Assembly: GCF_018861735.1 (NCBI RefSeq)
Contig: NZ_JAHLEB010000048.1
Span: forward strand, 1-42,286
DNA: 42,286 nucleotides
Direction of reading: 5' to 3'
DNA from: Clostridium lacusfryxellense
GTDB lineage: Bacteria > Bacillota > Clostridia > Clostridiales > Clostridiaceae
In this document: one piece after another, positions 16,241 to 25,600 of the stretch
How the letters are laid out: each line of letters starts with the position of its first letter
Position numbering within the stretch: position 1 is the first letter of the stretch
The notes under the pieces: model-generated
What the model was told of the DNA's origin: nothing
The model's input: the letters and a program-made list of their open reading frames with translations, nothing else
Database searches by the model: none
Made by a program: the position numbers and the translations under genes

Positions 16241-16588
16241 CTAATCATTTATTATATATTTCTCTGTATTCTCTGAATTACTGTACTTATAACCCTCTAC
16301 TAATTTTATTCCTTTGGAGTTTATATGTATCTTATCCCCACATATTGTAGTTACATTATTATTATATTTAGCACTACGACTTCCGCCTTTAATAAAAGCA
16401 TCTCTTTCTTCATATTTTACAAGGCCTAACATTTTTAATTTCTTTAAACGGTAAGCAAATTCTTGTATCTTCTTTTCTGGATCTTCCTCTATTAATCTAT
16501 AATTTCCGATTTCAAATGGCATTTCTGGCATCATATCAGCATCATAGATATCGATTAACATCTCACTTTCTATTGTATTTAATTCCAT
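16241..16588 (-). CDS. Hypothetical 115-aa protein
   Basis: Starts at an ATG with GGGAG upstream (MELNTIESEMLIDIYDADMM). It is acidic at the start, with a helical middle (KKIQEFAYRLKKLKMLGLVKYEERDAF) whose pattern suits a winged-helix or similar small fold, then a beta-rich end (DKIHINSKGIKLVEGYK). I recognise no family. It stands alone, with about 260 bp of featureless AT-rich DNA before the upstream acetyltransferase gene and a terminator behind it. Confidence 0.6.
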   Translation of the reverse strand: MELNTIESEMLIDIYDADMMPEMPFEIGNYRLIEEDPEKKIQEFAYRLKKLKMLGLVKYEERDAFIKGGSRSAKYNNNVTTICGDKIHINSKGIKLVEGYKYSNSENTEKYIIND

Positions 16589-16846
16589 ATTTTCATTCTC
16601 CCTTTTACTCTAGGTTATCACGTACAATATTTTAAAATGTATTATACTAATTCCCTATTGATATTTTTTCATCAGTCAATTCTCAAATTAACTACATGTT
16701 TTACTCATATTAATAGTATATTGTTAATATTCTACATTTATTCCATATTTCCTCTTATTTATTAGATAAATTTTATATTTAAATTAAAAATACATTAAGA
16801 CATTAACAATTCATTACCTATTCTCACTAATTATAAAAATAGTTTC

Positions 16847-17614
16847 TCATTTGAAATTGATTTTTAGGTTCCGCTCATAAGGTGATCTTCCATCAAAAGT
16901 ATTTTTATAACTACACATCCAGGTTGGCATAAATCCGCTTCTATATGCTACGGATTGTGATGCAATATTTGAAGAAGCAGTCCCATAGTATGGTACGATT
17001 CCTTGTTCCATAATCATTATTGCGAGATTGCTGACTAAACTTGTGGCAAGTCCATTATTTCTAAATAGCGGTAACACATCAATGCCTATTTGCCACATTA
17101 AACTACTATCGGTAGATGCTCCTGCCATTGCTACAATTTCATTACCACACATTGCATATATTACAATTATATCGGGGCAAGAATGATTGATATCATATTG
17201 AATTGCATTTTCAAAACCTGAAATTTTATATAGTTCGTATATTTCTTTCCCTTCTTTTATATGAAAAGTAAAACCATCAGGCCAAGATAACCTTTTTATC
17301 CTATCACAATCAGGAATATAATAAAGAGAGTGTCCGAATAAAAACGGGGCAACAAATATATCTTCTCTTGTTTTAGTTTTTAATAATGGTTTTAGCTTAA
17401 TTAAAATATCACTATCTGCTGAAACAACTGTGCTTTTTCCCATTGTAGCAATTTCAACAAACGGAGATTGTCTATCAAACATTCTCCTTCCCTCATTTGA
17501 TTTGGCTTCACAAAATACTATGCTATCTTTAAGGAAATCCTCTATATTGCAATTCATATCTATTGCTAATTGTTTTCGTACAATTTCTAACATTTTTGAT
17601 TTATTAAATTCCAT
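16847..17614 (-). CDS. GNAT-family N-acetyltransferase
   Basis: 255 residues. The C-terminal ~100 residues hold the GNAT fold: EIVAMAGASTDSSLMWQIGIDVLPLFRNNGLATSLVSNL covers motif A, with RNNGLA in place of the usual R/Q-x-x-G-x-G/A pyrophosphate loop, and GTASSNIASQSVAYRSGF is motif B. The first ~130 residues form a lineage-specific N-terminal domain, as in the GCN5-related proteins annotated only as acetyltransferase. The acceptor substrate is unknown. Monocistronic by position, with about 200 bp before the next gene. Confidence 0.85.
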   Translation of the reverse strand: MEFNKSKMLEIVRKQLAIDMNCNIEDFLKDSIVFCEAKSNEGRRMFDRQSPFVEIATMGKSTVVSADSDILIKLKPLLKTKTREDIFVAPFLFGHSLYYIPDCDRIKRLSWPDGFTFHIKEGKEIYELYKISGFENAIQYDINHSCPDIIVIYAMCGNEIVAMAGASTDSSLMWQIGIDVLPLFRNNGLATSLVSNLAIMIMEQGIVPYYGTASSNIASQSVAYRSGFMPTWMCSYKNTFDGRSPYERNLKINFK

Positions 17615-17751
17615 AATACACCCCTCTATTTCTAATGCAAATGATCGTTTTATATTTCACTATTATTCTAATTAATGGTTTAATTACATTATTCCACAAA
17701 TGGTTAATTATACCTTCCTAATTGCATTAAATATATGTAAAAATAAACAAA

Positions 17752-17784
17752 CCAGTCAATGTGATCTAATATCACATTGGCTGG
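17752..17784 (-). terminator. Terminator of the nagZ operon
   Basis: Stem of CCAG-x-CAATGTGAT with its complement around a 5-base loop. On the minus strand it is followed by TTTGTTTATTTTT, so it terminates transcription from the nagZ side. Confidence 0.85.
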
Positions 17785-17813
17785 CTATTTAGTAAAACTA
17801 AGTATGTTATTTT

Positions 17814-19739
17814 TTATTGTACTTGCGATGTATAACTTAATCCATAACCAACATTGTGTAATATACCTGTATTATCAGAAGTTGGAATGGCTACCGGAAG
17901 TTTACCCGTAGGATTAACTTCCCCAAATATTACTCTCATACCTGCCTGTATGTTCTGCCAAGTCTTTGTAGGTTGTATGCCATCTGCTCCATATACAGCT
18001 ATAAAATTTTTAGCATTAGTCATCTGATTGATTTCATATGGATTTCTTATCCCCATAACTGCTACTAGTTTACCTTTGCTCTGTGCATAATTTATTACTT
18101 CATTTGAATACTTTACATAATTAGAGCCTGCCTGCCTACTAGCCGCGTCATAACTATACGTCCCAAGCACTACGTAATTCGCATTGTCTATTTTTGCTTT
18201 AGTAATATCATCTACAATAAAGCTATTTGCATAAGTTACTCCCTCTACCTGAACATTTTTAAGCCCTTTTGCCATAGCAATACTATTTGCTTCTTGGGTC
18301 ATAGCTGCAAGCCTTGTATCCCAAGGTCCTATACATAATACTTTCTTTGAATCTTCTAATTTAAACGGTAATACATTATCATCATTTTTCACTAATGTGA
18401 CCGCTCTATTTGCCGCTTCTTTTTCTATATCTTTGTGCAAAGCACTTCCTACTGTAGCTACAGCTTTTATAATTTTCTGGTCTAGTGAAGTTGTATCTGC
18501 GCTTCCACAATCGTTATAGATTCCTTTTTCTATCTTTAATGCTATTACTCTCTTAGCCGAATCATTTATTCTGCTCATAGCTATTGTTTTATCATTTACT
18601 GCACTTACTACTGCTTTAAACATACTATCGAAATTTGCTAAATCACTTGTCTGATGTATTGTTGCAGGCATTAATGGTATATCTACACCTGCATTTATAG
18701 CCCTTATAACTGCATCATTTTGTCCAAAGTTTTCAGCTATAGCCCCCATATTGAGTGCATCAGTTACTATTATCCCTTTGTATCCCATCTTTTCACGTAA
18801 TAATCCAGTCAATACCTTTTTAGATAATGTAGCTGGCAATATTATCTGAGAACCATCTTTCTTTGAAGTTATAGTTGTATTATCTACCGCTGGAAATTGT
18901 ATGTGCGCTGTCATAATAACATCTACCCCTGCACTAATAGCTGCTTTAAATGGTTTCAATTCTACTGCATTTAGTCTTTCCATATCATATGGAACTACTG
19001 GTAATCCTACATGTGTATCCATCGAAACATCCCCATGCCCCGGGAAATGTTTAACTGTTGGTATTACTCCCGCAGCTTGTACACCTTTCATAAAGGAAAT
19101 CCCCATATTAGATACTAAATCTGGATCTCCTCCAAATGAGCGTACACCTATTACTGGATTATCTGGATTTAAGTTTACATCCATATCAGGAGCAAAATCC
19201 ACATTTATTCCAAGAGATTTCACTTCCTCAGCCATTGCTTTAGCCACTTTATATGTCAGGTCGACATCATTTGCTGCCCCTAATGCCATATTTCCAGGCA
19301 TACATGTTCCTCCGTTAATTCTTGTAACAATTCCACCTTCCTGATCTGTAGTTATAAGTAATGGGATCTTTTTAGATGCTTTCTGAAGACCATCTGTTAA
19401 TCTTACTGCCTGCTCCGTTCCCTGTATATTTTCCGCGAAAAGTATGACACCCCCTAAATGGTAGGTTTTAATTACATTTGCAACTTCATCATTCATCTCG
19501 GTCAAATTCTTTCCATTCCAGGTTCTAAAATCAGGCATTAACATCTGCCCTACTTTTTCTTCAACTGACATTTTGTTTACTATTTTTTGTGCCTGTTTAT
19601 TAATCATTTTCTCTGTTTGTTTCTTTGGCGATTTTTTCTGATTATTTGTACCTGCAAAGACAGTATTTGTACTTACCATAAAACATAAAGATGTGGTTAG
19701 AGTAACGCAGCTTATTCTTTTAACAAATTTTGATAACAT
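17814..19739 (-). CDS. nagZ: Secreted glycoside hydrolase family 3 beta-N-acetylhexosaminidase (NagZ type)
   Basis: 641 residues with a signal peptide (basic FVKRIS, hydrophobic core, cut near VFAG). The GH3 barrel runs from about residue 45 to 390. KHFPGHGDVSMDTHVGLP near residue 230 is the NagZ catalytic loop with the Asp-His dyad, and VTDALNMGAI contains the nucleophile Asp near residue 326. A C-terminal GH3 domain follows (VTLVKNDDNVLPF to the end), as in Bacillus subtilis NagZ and unlike the one-domain E. coli enzyme. It removes terminal GlcNAc from peptidoglycan fragments outside the cell. It follows the AmiE-NamZ fusion gene by 11 nt, so one transcript makes both. Confidence 0.94.
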   Translation of the reverse strand: MLSKFVKRISCVTLTTSLCFMVSTNTVFAGTNNQKKSPKKQTEKMINKQAQKIVNKMSVEEKVGQMLMPDFRTWNGKNLTEMNDEVANVIKTYHLGGVILFAENIQGTEQAVRLTDGLQKASKKIPLLITTDQEGGIVTRINGGTCMPGNMALGAANDVDLTYKVAKAMAEEVKSLGINVDFAPDMDVNLNPDNPVIGVRSFGGDPDLVSNMGISFMKGVQAAGVIPTVKHFPGHGDVSMDTHVGLPVVPYDMERLNAVELKPFKAAISAGVDVIMTAHIQFPAVDNTTITSKKDGSQIILPATLSKKVLTGLLREKMGYKGIIVTDALNMGAIAENFGQNDAVIRAINAGVDIPLMPATIHQTSDLANFDSMFKAVVSAVNDKTIAMSRINDSAKRVIALKIEKGIYNDCGSADTTSLDQKIIKAVATVGSALHKDIEKEAANRAVTLVKNDDNVLPFKLEDSKKVLCIGPWDTRLAAMTQEANSIAMAKGLKNVQVEGVTYANSFIVDDITKAKIDNANYVVLGTYSYDAASRQAGSNYVKYSNEVINYAQSKGKLVAVMGIRNPYEINQMTNAKNFIAVYGADGIQPTKTWQNIQAGMRVIFGEVNPTGKLPVAIPTSDNTGILHNVGYGLSYTSQVQ

Positions 19740-19750
19740 AAAAAACCTCC

Positions 19751-22700
19751 TTATTTATATATATAATATTTTTCAGATAACTTTTTAAACTCTTGAGATT
19801 CAGAATCCACTTTAGCATATAGTTGCTCAAGAGTATATTTCCCTTCACGTACATAACTATCGCCTGTAAGTAAATCCATATAATTATTAGTAGTGTATTT
19901 AAAATCTTTAGGATACATGTCCCTTATAGTATATAACATGGATAGACCAGTTTTCACTGAGTTAAAGGCTTTTCTATCAGTAATATAAACTTGAACTCCG
20001 CCGCAAGCTTGTGCTTTACCTGTAGTATTATAAATAGTGTCTGTGCTTGAATATTTAGAGATTGTTGGAGTAAAGGATGTTGCCCTATATTTAACACCAG
20101 GTAAATTCAAGGAGTTTAATTTTTGTGCTAAATCAATTGAATTGATCCATGGTGCACCTATAAGTTCAAAAGGTCTTGTAGTTCCTCTGCCCTCAGATAA
20201 ATTTGTACCTTCAAATACACAAGTCCTTGTATATACTATTGCAGTATCCAATGTAGGCATATTAGGTGATGGCATAACCCAAGTTTTAGAACCAGTATCA
20301 TCAAAATACATATACCTTGTCCACCCGGTCATTGGAATTACAGAAAGTTTACAATTTATGTTATATTCCTTATTAATAAATTGTGCTAATTCTCCAGCAG
20401 TCATTCCATAACGCTGGGGTATTGGATACATGCCAACAAAGGATTTAAATTCAGGATTAAGAATAGTTCCTTGAACAGCACCACTAACTATATTAGGTCT
20501 GTCAAACACTGCAAATGTCTTATTATTCTCAGCACAAGCCTCCATAGCATAGGCCATAGTATTTATATAAGTGTAAAATCTTGCACCAACATCCTGCATA
20601 TCATAGGCTAATACATCAATATCTTTTAACATAGCCGCAGTTGGCTTTTTAGTTTCACCATAGAGACTATATACAGGTAACCCTGTTTTTTCGTCGATTT
20701 CATTACCTACAGTACCGCCAGCCTCACTGTTTCCTCTTATTCCATGCTCGGCCGCAAATAAAGCTACAAGTGATGTATTATCTTTAAGAATGTCAATGGA
20801 ACTTATAAAATTACTATTCATTCCAGATGGATTAGTAATAAGTCCAACTTTTTTATTACTAAATATGTTTTTATAAGTATCAATATTATCTATGCCTAAT
20901 TTAATTTTCCTTTCCTTTGCAGCGTTAATCCTTGCTATAAGAGATGTTTTATCATTCCCATCTACTAAGGCATTTACAAGAACTAATGCCGCATCTATAT
21001 CACTAGAAATAATTGAGTTTTCTGCTTTTACAACTGCTTTTGTTGCCACATCTACCAAAGTTTTTAATACTATATTATGTTGTACTACTTTAATTCTTGC
21101 TACCAAATTTGCCTTTTCCTTACCTGATGGCACAAGGCTCATTAATGCATTTGCAACATCCAAATCGAGTTGTGATAAACTTTTTTCTGCTATTGAAATT
21201 TTATCAGACGCAGCTTGCACTGCAGAAGTATCAGTAGAATCCCCTTCTTCGCGTAGAGCTTCATATATGAGGGACATTACACTTCCATATTGCCCTGTTT
21301 CAAATATGTCCCCTCTAGAACTATTGGGGTTTTTCGTAGCATCTATTAACGGAGAATGCTTTTTATTGGTTAATAGAATAATAGCCATGTCATTTACCGG
21401 ATCAATACAAGTTACTGTACCTGTCCAACCAGTATGGCCTATAGTTTCAGGACTTGCATACGGACCAAATTCCCATGCCTTTCCTTTAGCACCGGCTTTG
21501 TCCCAACCTAGACCATAGTTTGGTGAAATGTCTGATGTCTTAGTAAACTTATCTAATGTGTTTTTATCAAATATTCTGGTTTGACCATATCCTCCACCAT
21601 TAAGTACTATTTGTGCAAGTACAGCCATGTCATGAGTATTTGAGAAAAGACCTGCATGACCAGACACTCCTCCCATTGAATAATAAGCCTTTTCATCATG
21701 TACTTCTCCTTGAAGTGTATAGGTTCTTATATTAGGAAAGCTCACTATTCCATCTCTGGTGTTTCCATTGATCTCTGTAGCAGCACAATCCACTTTACTA
21801 AATCCATTTTTTAATGGGTTATATGTAGTCCTATTTAGACCTAATGGTTTATAAATATTATCATTCACATATTTATCCTCGGCCTGACCTGTTATATTTT
21901 CAATTATGTATCCAAGTAACATGTAATCCACATCACTATATAGTACTTTAGTTCCTGTTACATATGTAAGTGGGGTTTTCTCTATCATCTTTAAAGTTAT
22001 TTCTCTATCTTGAGAGTACAAATCCTTTGCTACTACTGGATTAAAATATTGTGGATCTGGAGTAAATCCTGCACAGTGATTTAATAAATCTCTAATTTTT
22101 ATATTGGCTTTTCCTTTTACAACGTCGCTTGCAGCGTCTTTAAAGTCAGGAATATATTTAGTTACTAGATCATCTACATTGATTTTGCCTTCAGTAACTA
22201 GCTTTTGTAAAGCAAAGTTTGTAGCATACATCTTAGTATTAGATGCTAGATCAAACATAGTATTAGTAGTCATTTTTTCTCTCTTATTTTCGGGTAATAA
22301 AACACTATTTTCATACTCTTTAGCGTAGCCATAAGCAGTATTTTTAATTATTTTTCCATCTTTCACTACTATTAATGCAGCTCCAGGGAATCCAGCTTTT
22401 ACTTCTGCATTTATTAGAGTATCTACTTTTGCTAGCTTTTGTGATGAAAACCCGACATCTTCTGGCTTCTTTGCCTCTACTAATTCAGGATAAGTTGTAT
22501 TTACATTAATATAACTTCCAGTTGGTGATACATTAACAACCTTTAATAGATTTTGTCCATCTTGAGTATATTTTCCTATGTCTATAGTTTGAGTTTCATT
22601 AGGACTTTTTAAAACTTCTTTTATATTAACTTTTCTTCCATTAACATAAACTTCTGCAGATTTTGATCCGTGATTTTGAATTACCATAGTACCTCTTCCT

Positions 22701-22930
22701 TTATAGGCCTTAAATACAGTCCTTGATTTTGCATAAACTCTAGTTGTAGGATTATCTTCTGGAAATTTAGGTTGACTTTGTGAGTTAATGATACTGCTGT
22801 TTGCTGAAGTTGATACTGCTAGAAGCTGTGTAGATTTGCGTTGAGAAAGGGACTGAGCCATCGCAGTATAAGTAACCCATATATTTATGGCTACTATCGC
22901 TGTAATGATTTTCACTAGTTTTTTATTCAT
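19751..22930 (-). CDS. Secreted fusion of AmiE-like serine hydrolase and NamZ exo-muramidase (DUF1343/GH171)
   Basis: 1059 residues. Order: signal peptide (1-25); a beta-rich segment (about 50-150); a class C beta-lactamase-like hydrolase (about 157-560) with S230-x-x-K233 in DLASNTK, the YSD of VLYSDVDYMLLG, and IGHTGWTGT; two helical linker repeats (about 563-675, each with a LI/LVARI-like end); then a full DUF1343 domain (about 678-1055) with LFAAEHGIRG, DMQDVGARFYTY, FDRPNIVSG, PIPQRYGMTAGELA and FEGTNLSEGRGTTRPFELIG. In B. subtilis separate amiE, nagZ and namZ genes release MurNAc, peptide and GlcNAc from old wall. Here two of those activities are on one chain and nagZ follows. Amidase and muramidase roles are inferred from homology. 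Confidence 0.9.
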   Translation of the reverse strand: MNKKLVKIITAIVAINIWVTYTAMAQSLSQRKSTQLLAVSTSANSSIINSQSQPKFPEDNPTTRVYAKSRTVFKAYKGRGTMVIQNHGSKSAEVYVNGRKVNIKEVLKSPNETQTIDIGKYTQDGQNLLKVVNVSPTGSYINVNTTYPELVEAKKPEDVGFSSQKLAKVDTLINAEVKAGFPGAALIVVKDGKIIKNTAYGYAKEYENSVLLPENKREKMTTNTMFDLASNTKMYATNFALQKLVTEGKINVDDLVTKYIPDFKDAASDVVKGKANIKIRDLLNHCAGFTPDPQYFNPVVAKDLYSQDREITLKMIEKTPLTYVTGTKVLYSDVDYMLLGYIIENITGQAEDKYVNDNIYKPLGLNRTTYNPLKNGFSKVDCAATEINGNTRDGIVSFPNIRTYTLQGEVHDEKAYYSMGGVSGHAGLFSNTHDMAVLAQIVLNGGGYGQTRIFDKNTLDKFTKTSDISPNYGLGWDKAGAKGKAWEFGPYASPETIGHTGWTGTVTCIDPVNDMAIILLTNKKHSPLIDATKNPNSSRGDIFETGQYGSVMSLIYEALREEGDSTDTSAVQAASDKISIAEKSLSQLDLDVANALMSLVPSGKEKANLVARIKVVQHNIVLKTLVDVATKAVVKAENSIISSDIDAALVLVNALVDGNDKTSLIARINAAKERKIKLGIDNIDTYKNIFSNKKVGLITNPSGMNSNFISSIDILKDNTSLVALFAAEHGIRGNSEAGGTVGNEIDEKTGLPVYSLYGETKKPTAAMLKDIDVLAYDMQDVGARFYTYINTMAYAMEACAENNKTFAVFDRPNIVSGAVQGTILNPEFKSFVGMYPIPQRYGMTAGELAQFINKEYNINCKLSVIPMTGWTRYMYFDDTGSKTWVMPSPNMPTLDTAIVYTRTCVFEGTNLSEGRGTTRPFELIGAPWINSIDLAQKLNSLNLPGVKYRATSFTPTISKYSSTDTIYNTTGKAQACGGVQVYITDRKAFNSVKTGLSMLYTIRDMYPKDFKYTTNNYMDLLTGDSYVREGKYTLEQLYAKVDSESQEFKKLSEKYYIYK

Positions 22931-22956
22931 TTCTACTCCTCCTAATATAGTAAAAT

Positions 22957-22976
22957 TTTAAACGTTTACTTAGTAA
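22957..22976. promoter_or_regulatory. Palindromic TAAACGTTTA element upstream of the fusion gene
   Basis: TAAACGTTTA is a perfect 10-bp palindrome about 25-45 nt before the start codon of the AmiE-NamZ gene. The 12-base AAGTAAACGTTT found here on the minus strand recurs on the plus strand at 28409-28420 in the mannoside operon. It could be an operator for a LacI-type or CcpA-like regulator; this rests only on symmetry and position. Confidence 0.35.
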
Positions 22977-23107
22977 AACATTTTAATTTTGTGAACTATC
23001 ATAAAAAGGGCTTTACTCTGTTATTTGGTTACTAGTACCATTTTTAATTAATTTATATCAATTTGTAATTATTCTCTATATAATACACTACGACTTTTTA
23101 ACTGATT

Positions 23108-23136
23108 TTGCAAATTGAATTTCTATGCTATATTAT
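23108..23136 (+). promoter_or_regulatory. Promoter of the zinc-ribbon gene pair
   Basis: TTGCAA (23108-23113), 17-nt spacer, TATTAT (23131-23136). An overlapping extended -10 reading (TGCTATATT) is also possible. The leader would be about 80 nt. Confidence 0.55.
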
Positions 23137-23221
23137 GCCGCAAACAAGTCTAATTTCCCATAAATAGTAATATACTAATCATAGATGAATTTTTTTAGTT
23201 ATAAATAAGGAGGGATACAAT

Positions 23222-24019
23222 TTGAATTTTTGTAAGAATTGCGGTCAAAAAACTAATTTAGGTGAGCAATTCTGTAGCAATTGCGGAGCATCTGTATTAG
23301 AGAATAACGATTTAAATAGTATCTCAAAAAAAGTTAAGAAAATTAGAAATAGTCATTTCACTGTTTATATTACTGAAATATTAGAGATAACTAAAGGTAT
23401 CCTAACAAAACCAGTCACAACAATTGTGAATTGCGATGCATTTTTAAAAAAGGAATCTTGTGGTATTTTAGTTTTAGTTTTATCAGTCTTATTTGGTTTA
23501 CTTAATATGTGGGCTATTAAAATGAGCACAAGTGTGGCAGATGAATTATTTGCTGGCCTAAGAAATAGCATTCATGGATCTGATGGGTTACTAGGTCAGA
23601 TGTCGCAGTTTATAAGTGGTGATATAGCAAGCGACAGAGTTTTTTTTATAACCAGTTTTCTATTCATTGTCGCTGCGTTAATACTTTTTGCTTCGAACTA
23701 TTTAATAGGTAAATACATTTTTAAGTCTTCAGTAAAAGCATCGATAATTCTAAAAGTAATTTCATGTTCAGCTATTCCTTTTATATTTGCATTATTATTA
23801 AGTATAATCTTATCTTATATAAGTTCTACATTAGGATTTATAGTATTATTTATAGGGACAATTGCTACACTTATAATCTTATTTAGAGGCATTACAGAAG
23901 CACTTAATATTTCAGAAGAAATAACAATATTTATAATACCTATTTCATTATTAGTTATGCTTTGGGTTGAATATATGGTTATTATAAAAATTCTAAAGAA
24001 TATTTTAAGTAATATATAA
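23222..24019 (+). CDS. Zinc-ribbon membrane protein
   Basis: 265 residues, TTG start with AAGGAGGG 7 nt upstream. An N-terminal zinc ribbon (CKNCGQKTNLGEQFCSNCG, two CxxC pairs) is followed by a soluble linker and about five hydrophobic segments, roughly at residues 78-97, 138-160, 170-197, 200-222 and 235-258. This layout is common in Firmicute proteins of unknown function that sit with TcaA/YvbJ-like genes. The next gene, 18 nt downstream, has the same ribbon, so the two probably work together in the membrane. Confidence 0.75.
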   Translation: MNFCKNCGQKTNLGEQFCSNCGASVLENNDLNSISKKVKKIRNSHFTVYITEILEITKGILTKPVTTIVNCDAFLKKESCGILVLVLSVLFGLLNMWAIKMSTSVADELFAGLRNSIHGSDGLLGQMSQFISGDIASDRVFFITSFLFIVAALILFASNYLIGKYIFKSSVKASIILKVISCSAIPFIFALLLSIILSYISSTLGFIVLFIGTIATLIILFRGITEALNISEEITIFIIPISLLVMLWVEYMVIIKILKNILSNI

Positions 24020-24037
24020 CAGCGAAAGGAGATTCTT

Positions 24038-25456
24038 ATGAACATTTGCTCTAAATGTGGAAGTGAATTTACTGAGGAGAAAAATTTTTGCACCCAATGT
24101 GGGAATAACTTAAGAGAAGAAACAAGTGATAATGCTGAATCTAGCTGCGAAGAAAATTCATTGGTTATTACACCCCAGAAAAGTAGTACATCTAATTTGA
24201 AATTATCAAGAAGTTCAAAAATAGCTATTATATTATCTACATTTTTAATATTAGCCTTAGTTATTATTATTAATGTTGGTAATTCAATATATGCTCCCAA
24301 TAAGCTTGTAACAAGATTCAAACATGATGTAGATTCAAATAATGTTACTGATTTAGTAAAAATATTTTACTGTAAGGATGATAGACTTACGGTCGATAAA
24401 AGTAATCTAACACCATTACTGTCTTACTTTAAAAGCAATCCCTCATATTTTAATAAAGTTATTGAGAATTTAAAAGATAATGCTATTTATCCTAAGGATA
24501 TCAGTAGTCTTAGCATAACGTCTGGCAATACAATAACGCTCGCTAAAGATGGTAAAAAGTTTCTTATTTTCCCTAATTATAAAATAAATATTAAGCCTTC
24601 TTTCATTGATATAAAAACTACGGTTAAAGATGTTACTTTCTCAATTAACAATACGTTGATTGGTAAAAGCAGCACTGATAAATCCACTAAAAAATTTGGT
24701 CCATATATGCCTGGTAATTATTCTATCTTAGCTAATTATAAAGGAAAATACCTAACCTTGAGTAAGCCTTATCCTGTGGATCTTGTATCAAATACCACCG
24801 GAATAGCAAATTTAGATATATTTACTGATATTACCTATTTAAATATATCATCCGATTATCCCGATGCAGAAATTTTTATTAACGGAAAAAATGTTAATGT
24901 TAAGGTTAAAGATGCTACTAAATTCGGACCAGTAAATCGTTCTTCAAAAATATCAGCTAGCTACGAAAATTACAATAAAAAAATTACAAGCAAAGAATAT
25001 TCAATAATAGGAAGCGATACAGACCTCTATTTGGATTTCCAAGATTCTAGCTATGAAAATAATGCTAATTCTCAATATCCTACTGCCGATGAGAAAGATC
25101 CTGTGGCTCTCTTAAACGAACTTTTAGACAACTATGCTTCTTCTTTTACTCAGGCTATTAATACGAATAATGTCTCATTAATAGATTCTTACGTAGCTTC
25201 AGGAAGTGATCTATATCAAATGCAACAATCATATATACCAAAAGCATTTACAGCCGGAACAAAAGAAAACTTTATTTCTGCTGATATTATAAATTGCAAC
25301 TTTAGTGATGACAAAAAATCTGGTAGTATAACTACCTCCGAAGTTTATAGCATTTTATCTAAAGATGGCACTTATTCTAATAAAACCTTTAATTATAAGT
25401 ATGAATTTGAATACAATTTTTCTATTTCTAAATATCAATTAACACGGCTAAAATAA
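24038..25456 (+). CDS. TcaA/YvbJ-like zinc-ribbon membrane protein
   Basis: 472 residues. Zinc ribbon CSKCGSEFTEEKNFCTQCG at the N-terminus, polar linker, one transmembrane helix at about residues 61-80 (KIAIILSTFLILALVIIIN), then a large outside part: a helical domain (SIYAPNKLVTRFKHDVDSNN onward), two beta-rich repeats (about 165-345, each with a FGP segment) and a C-terminal NTF2-like region (LLDNYASSFTQAINTNNVSLI). This is the TcaA architecture; TcaA of Staphylococcus aureus affects glycopeptide susceptibility and envelope stress. Function in this host is not established. AAAGGAG precedes the ATG. Confidence 0.8.
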   Translation: MNICSKCGSEFTEEKNFCTQCGNNLREETSDNAESSCEENSLVITPQKSSTSNLKLSRSSKIAIILSTFLILALVIIINVGNSIYAPNKLVTRFKHDVDSNNVTDLVKIFYCKDDRLTVDKSNLTPLLSYFKSNPSYFNKVIENLKDNAIYPKDISSLSITSGNTITLAKDGKKFLIFPNYKINIKPSFIDIKTTVKDVTFSINNTLIGKSSTDKSTKKFGPYMPGNYSILANYKGKYLTLSKPYPVDLVSNTTGIANLDIFTDITYLNISSDYPDAEIFINGKNVNVKVKDATKFGPVNRSSKISASYENYNKKITSKEYSIIGSDTDLYLDFQDSSYENNANSQYPTADEKDPVALLNELLDNYASSFTQAINTNNVSLIDSYVASGSDLYQMQQSYIPKAFTAGTKENFISADIINCNFSDDKKSGSITTSEVYSILSKDGTYSNKTFNYKYEFEYNFSISKYQLTRLK

Positions 25457-25600
25457 ATCTACTCAAACCAAATAGGTATTGTCATGAAACACTTTAAGTA
25501 GTACATTAGATAATAGAAAGCAGAAAAGCGAACTATATAATAGCCTTAAATTGCATTTAAAAAATCTATGACACTGTAAAGTGGCGGAAGTGAGGCTACT

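Noticed and set aside
17814-19739. Reading the GH3 gene as a beta-glucosidase
   Set aside because: The KHFPGHGDVSMDTH loop with its Asp-His dyad is the NagZ signature, and the neighbouring NamZ/AmiE protein supports a peptidoglycan role.
20892-21518. 208-codon plus-strand frame inside the AmiE-NamZ gene
   Set aside because: It lies antisense to the linker and hydrolase coding region, without a start site; codon composition follows the real gene.
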